The position numbers and the translations under genes are program-made. A DNA stretch of 64,000 nt, taken from NCBI GenBank assembly GCA_903858815.1, contig CAIOKE010000077.1, positions 25,704-89,703 on the forward strand, written 5' to 3'. Below the pieces are notes generated by a model. It worked only from the letters and a program-made list of their open reading frames with translations, was not told the DNA's origin and ran no database searches. Source of the stretch: an uncultured Planctomycetaceae bacterium (GTDB taxonomy: Bacteria > Planctomycetota > Planctomycetia > Planctomycetales > Planctomycetaceae). Below are positions 63,758-64,000 of the stretch, one piece after another; position 1 is the first letter of the stretch, and each line of letters starts with the position of its first letter.

Positions 63758-64000
63758 CCCTTCCTGCCCTTCCTCACCTGAACTGACGTAGACTCATCAA
63801 CAACTGTCGGCTTTGCGGCGCAAAACTGCGACAGTCTAACCCGACCACCGCCCCAGGAAAAAATCCAACCCTCTGTTCTGTCAGGAGTTTCGCGAAAATC
63901 AGAGTCCCACACAGACCCCAATTTTCCCCCGGATATCTTGAGTTCTAGACCAGAATCAACGACCATCCCCACCCACCCCCCTGCCCACTGCCCACTGAAA
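63758..64000. other. Upstream region of carA ending in a partial heptamer array
   Basis: 243 bp without a gene. The last 19 bp (63982-64000) read TGCCCAC, TGCCCAC, TGAAA and continue past the window edge, so another heptamer array starts here. Confidence 0.8.

Overview
The window looks like a chromosomal segment of a planctomycete (order Planctomycetales or a close relative). The signs are taxon-typical families: a cytochrome-like DUF1549/DUF1553 protein paired with DUF1501, a second DUF1501 gene on its own, DUF1080, a large secreted PQQ-propeller/LamG protein, a Ser/Thr kinase with TPRs beside its own ECF sigma factor, a PqqD-M50-HlyD fusion protein, and four ECF sigma factors of different types. 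This is inference from recognised families; no rRNA or tRNA gene was seen, so the taxon is not proven.

Layout. 1-2.5 kb: the start of a CpaF/TadA secretion ATPase (cut by the edge), a small winged-helix-like protein, and a TPR lipoprotein ending in a clean terminator. 2.5-6.5 kb: an APH-fold phosphotransferase, a zinc-ribbon membrane protein, and an ABC exporter (permease plus ATPase). 7.1-14 kb: miaA, a HEPN membrane protein with a zinc ribbon, an ECF sigma factor/PspA-like/GNAT operon, an MFS permease and an unknown protein. 14-22.5 kb: a secreted matrixin-like protein with an altered zinc motif, a TPR Ser/Thr kinase with its ECF sigma factor, and a secreted unknown. 22.6-29.7 kb: DUF1501, a YceI protein, a membrane protein, a ridA-like/miaE/ECF group, and a degenerate sigma-54-activator-like regulator. 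30-36.6 kb: a YHS-like secreted protein, SppA, an ECF sigma factor, lgt and panC. 37-49.3 kb: the giant PQQ/LamG protein and its partner, a PqqD-M50-HlyD locus with adaptor and iron-sulfur protein, a methyltransferase, a DUF1080 lipoprotein and a response regulator. 49.9-64 kb: a protein of four repeated segments, an oxidoreductase/DUF1501/DUF1549 cluster, glutamate dehydrogenase with cmoB, an SGNH-hydrolase-like protein, ndk and carA.

How the parts connect. Three tRNA-modification enzymes (MiaA, MiaE, CmoB) are scattered through the window. MiaA and MiaE act on the same base (A37), and CmoB acts on U34. Export and envelope functions dominate the rest: ABC exporter, SppA, Lgt, M50/HlyD and many signal-peptide proteins.

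The most unusual content is between the genes. (1) Arrays of 7-bp units at several loci keep strict 7-bp register while the unit sequence changes along the array; nearly every unit fits NNNNNAC. They fill whole spacers between adjacent genes (ridA-like/miaE; DUF1549/DUF1501) or sit just past terminators. (2) A hairpin-rich mosaic repeat occurs in at least four intergenic gaps, and one hairpin shows a compensatory base-pair change between copies. (3) A MITE-like element with inverted ends lies near 48.5-48.8 kb. Together these suggest active non-coding repeat systems whose mechanism is not visible here.
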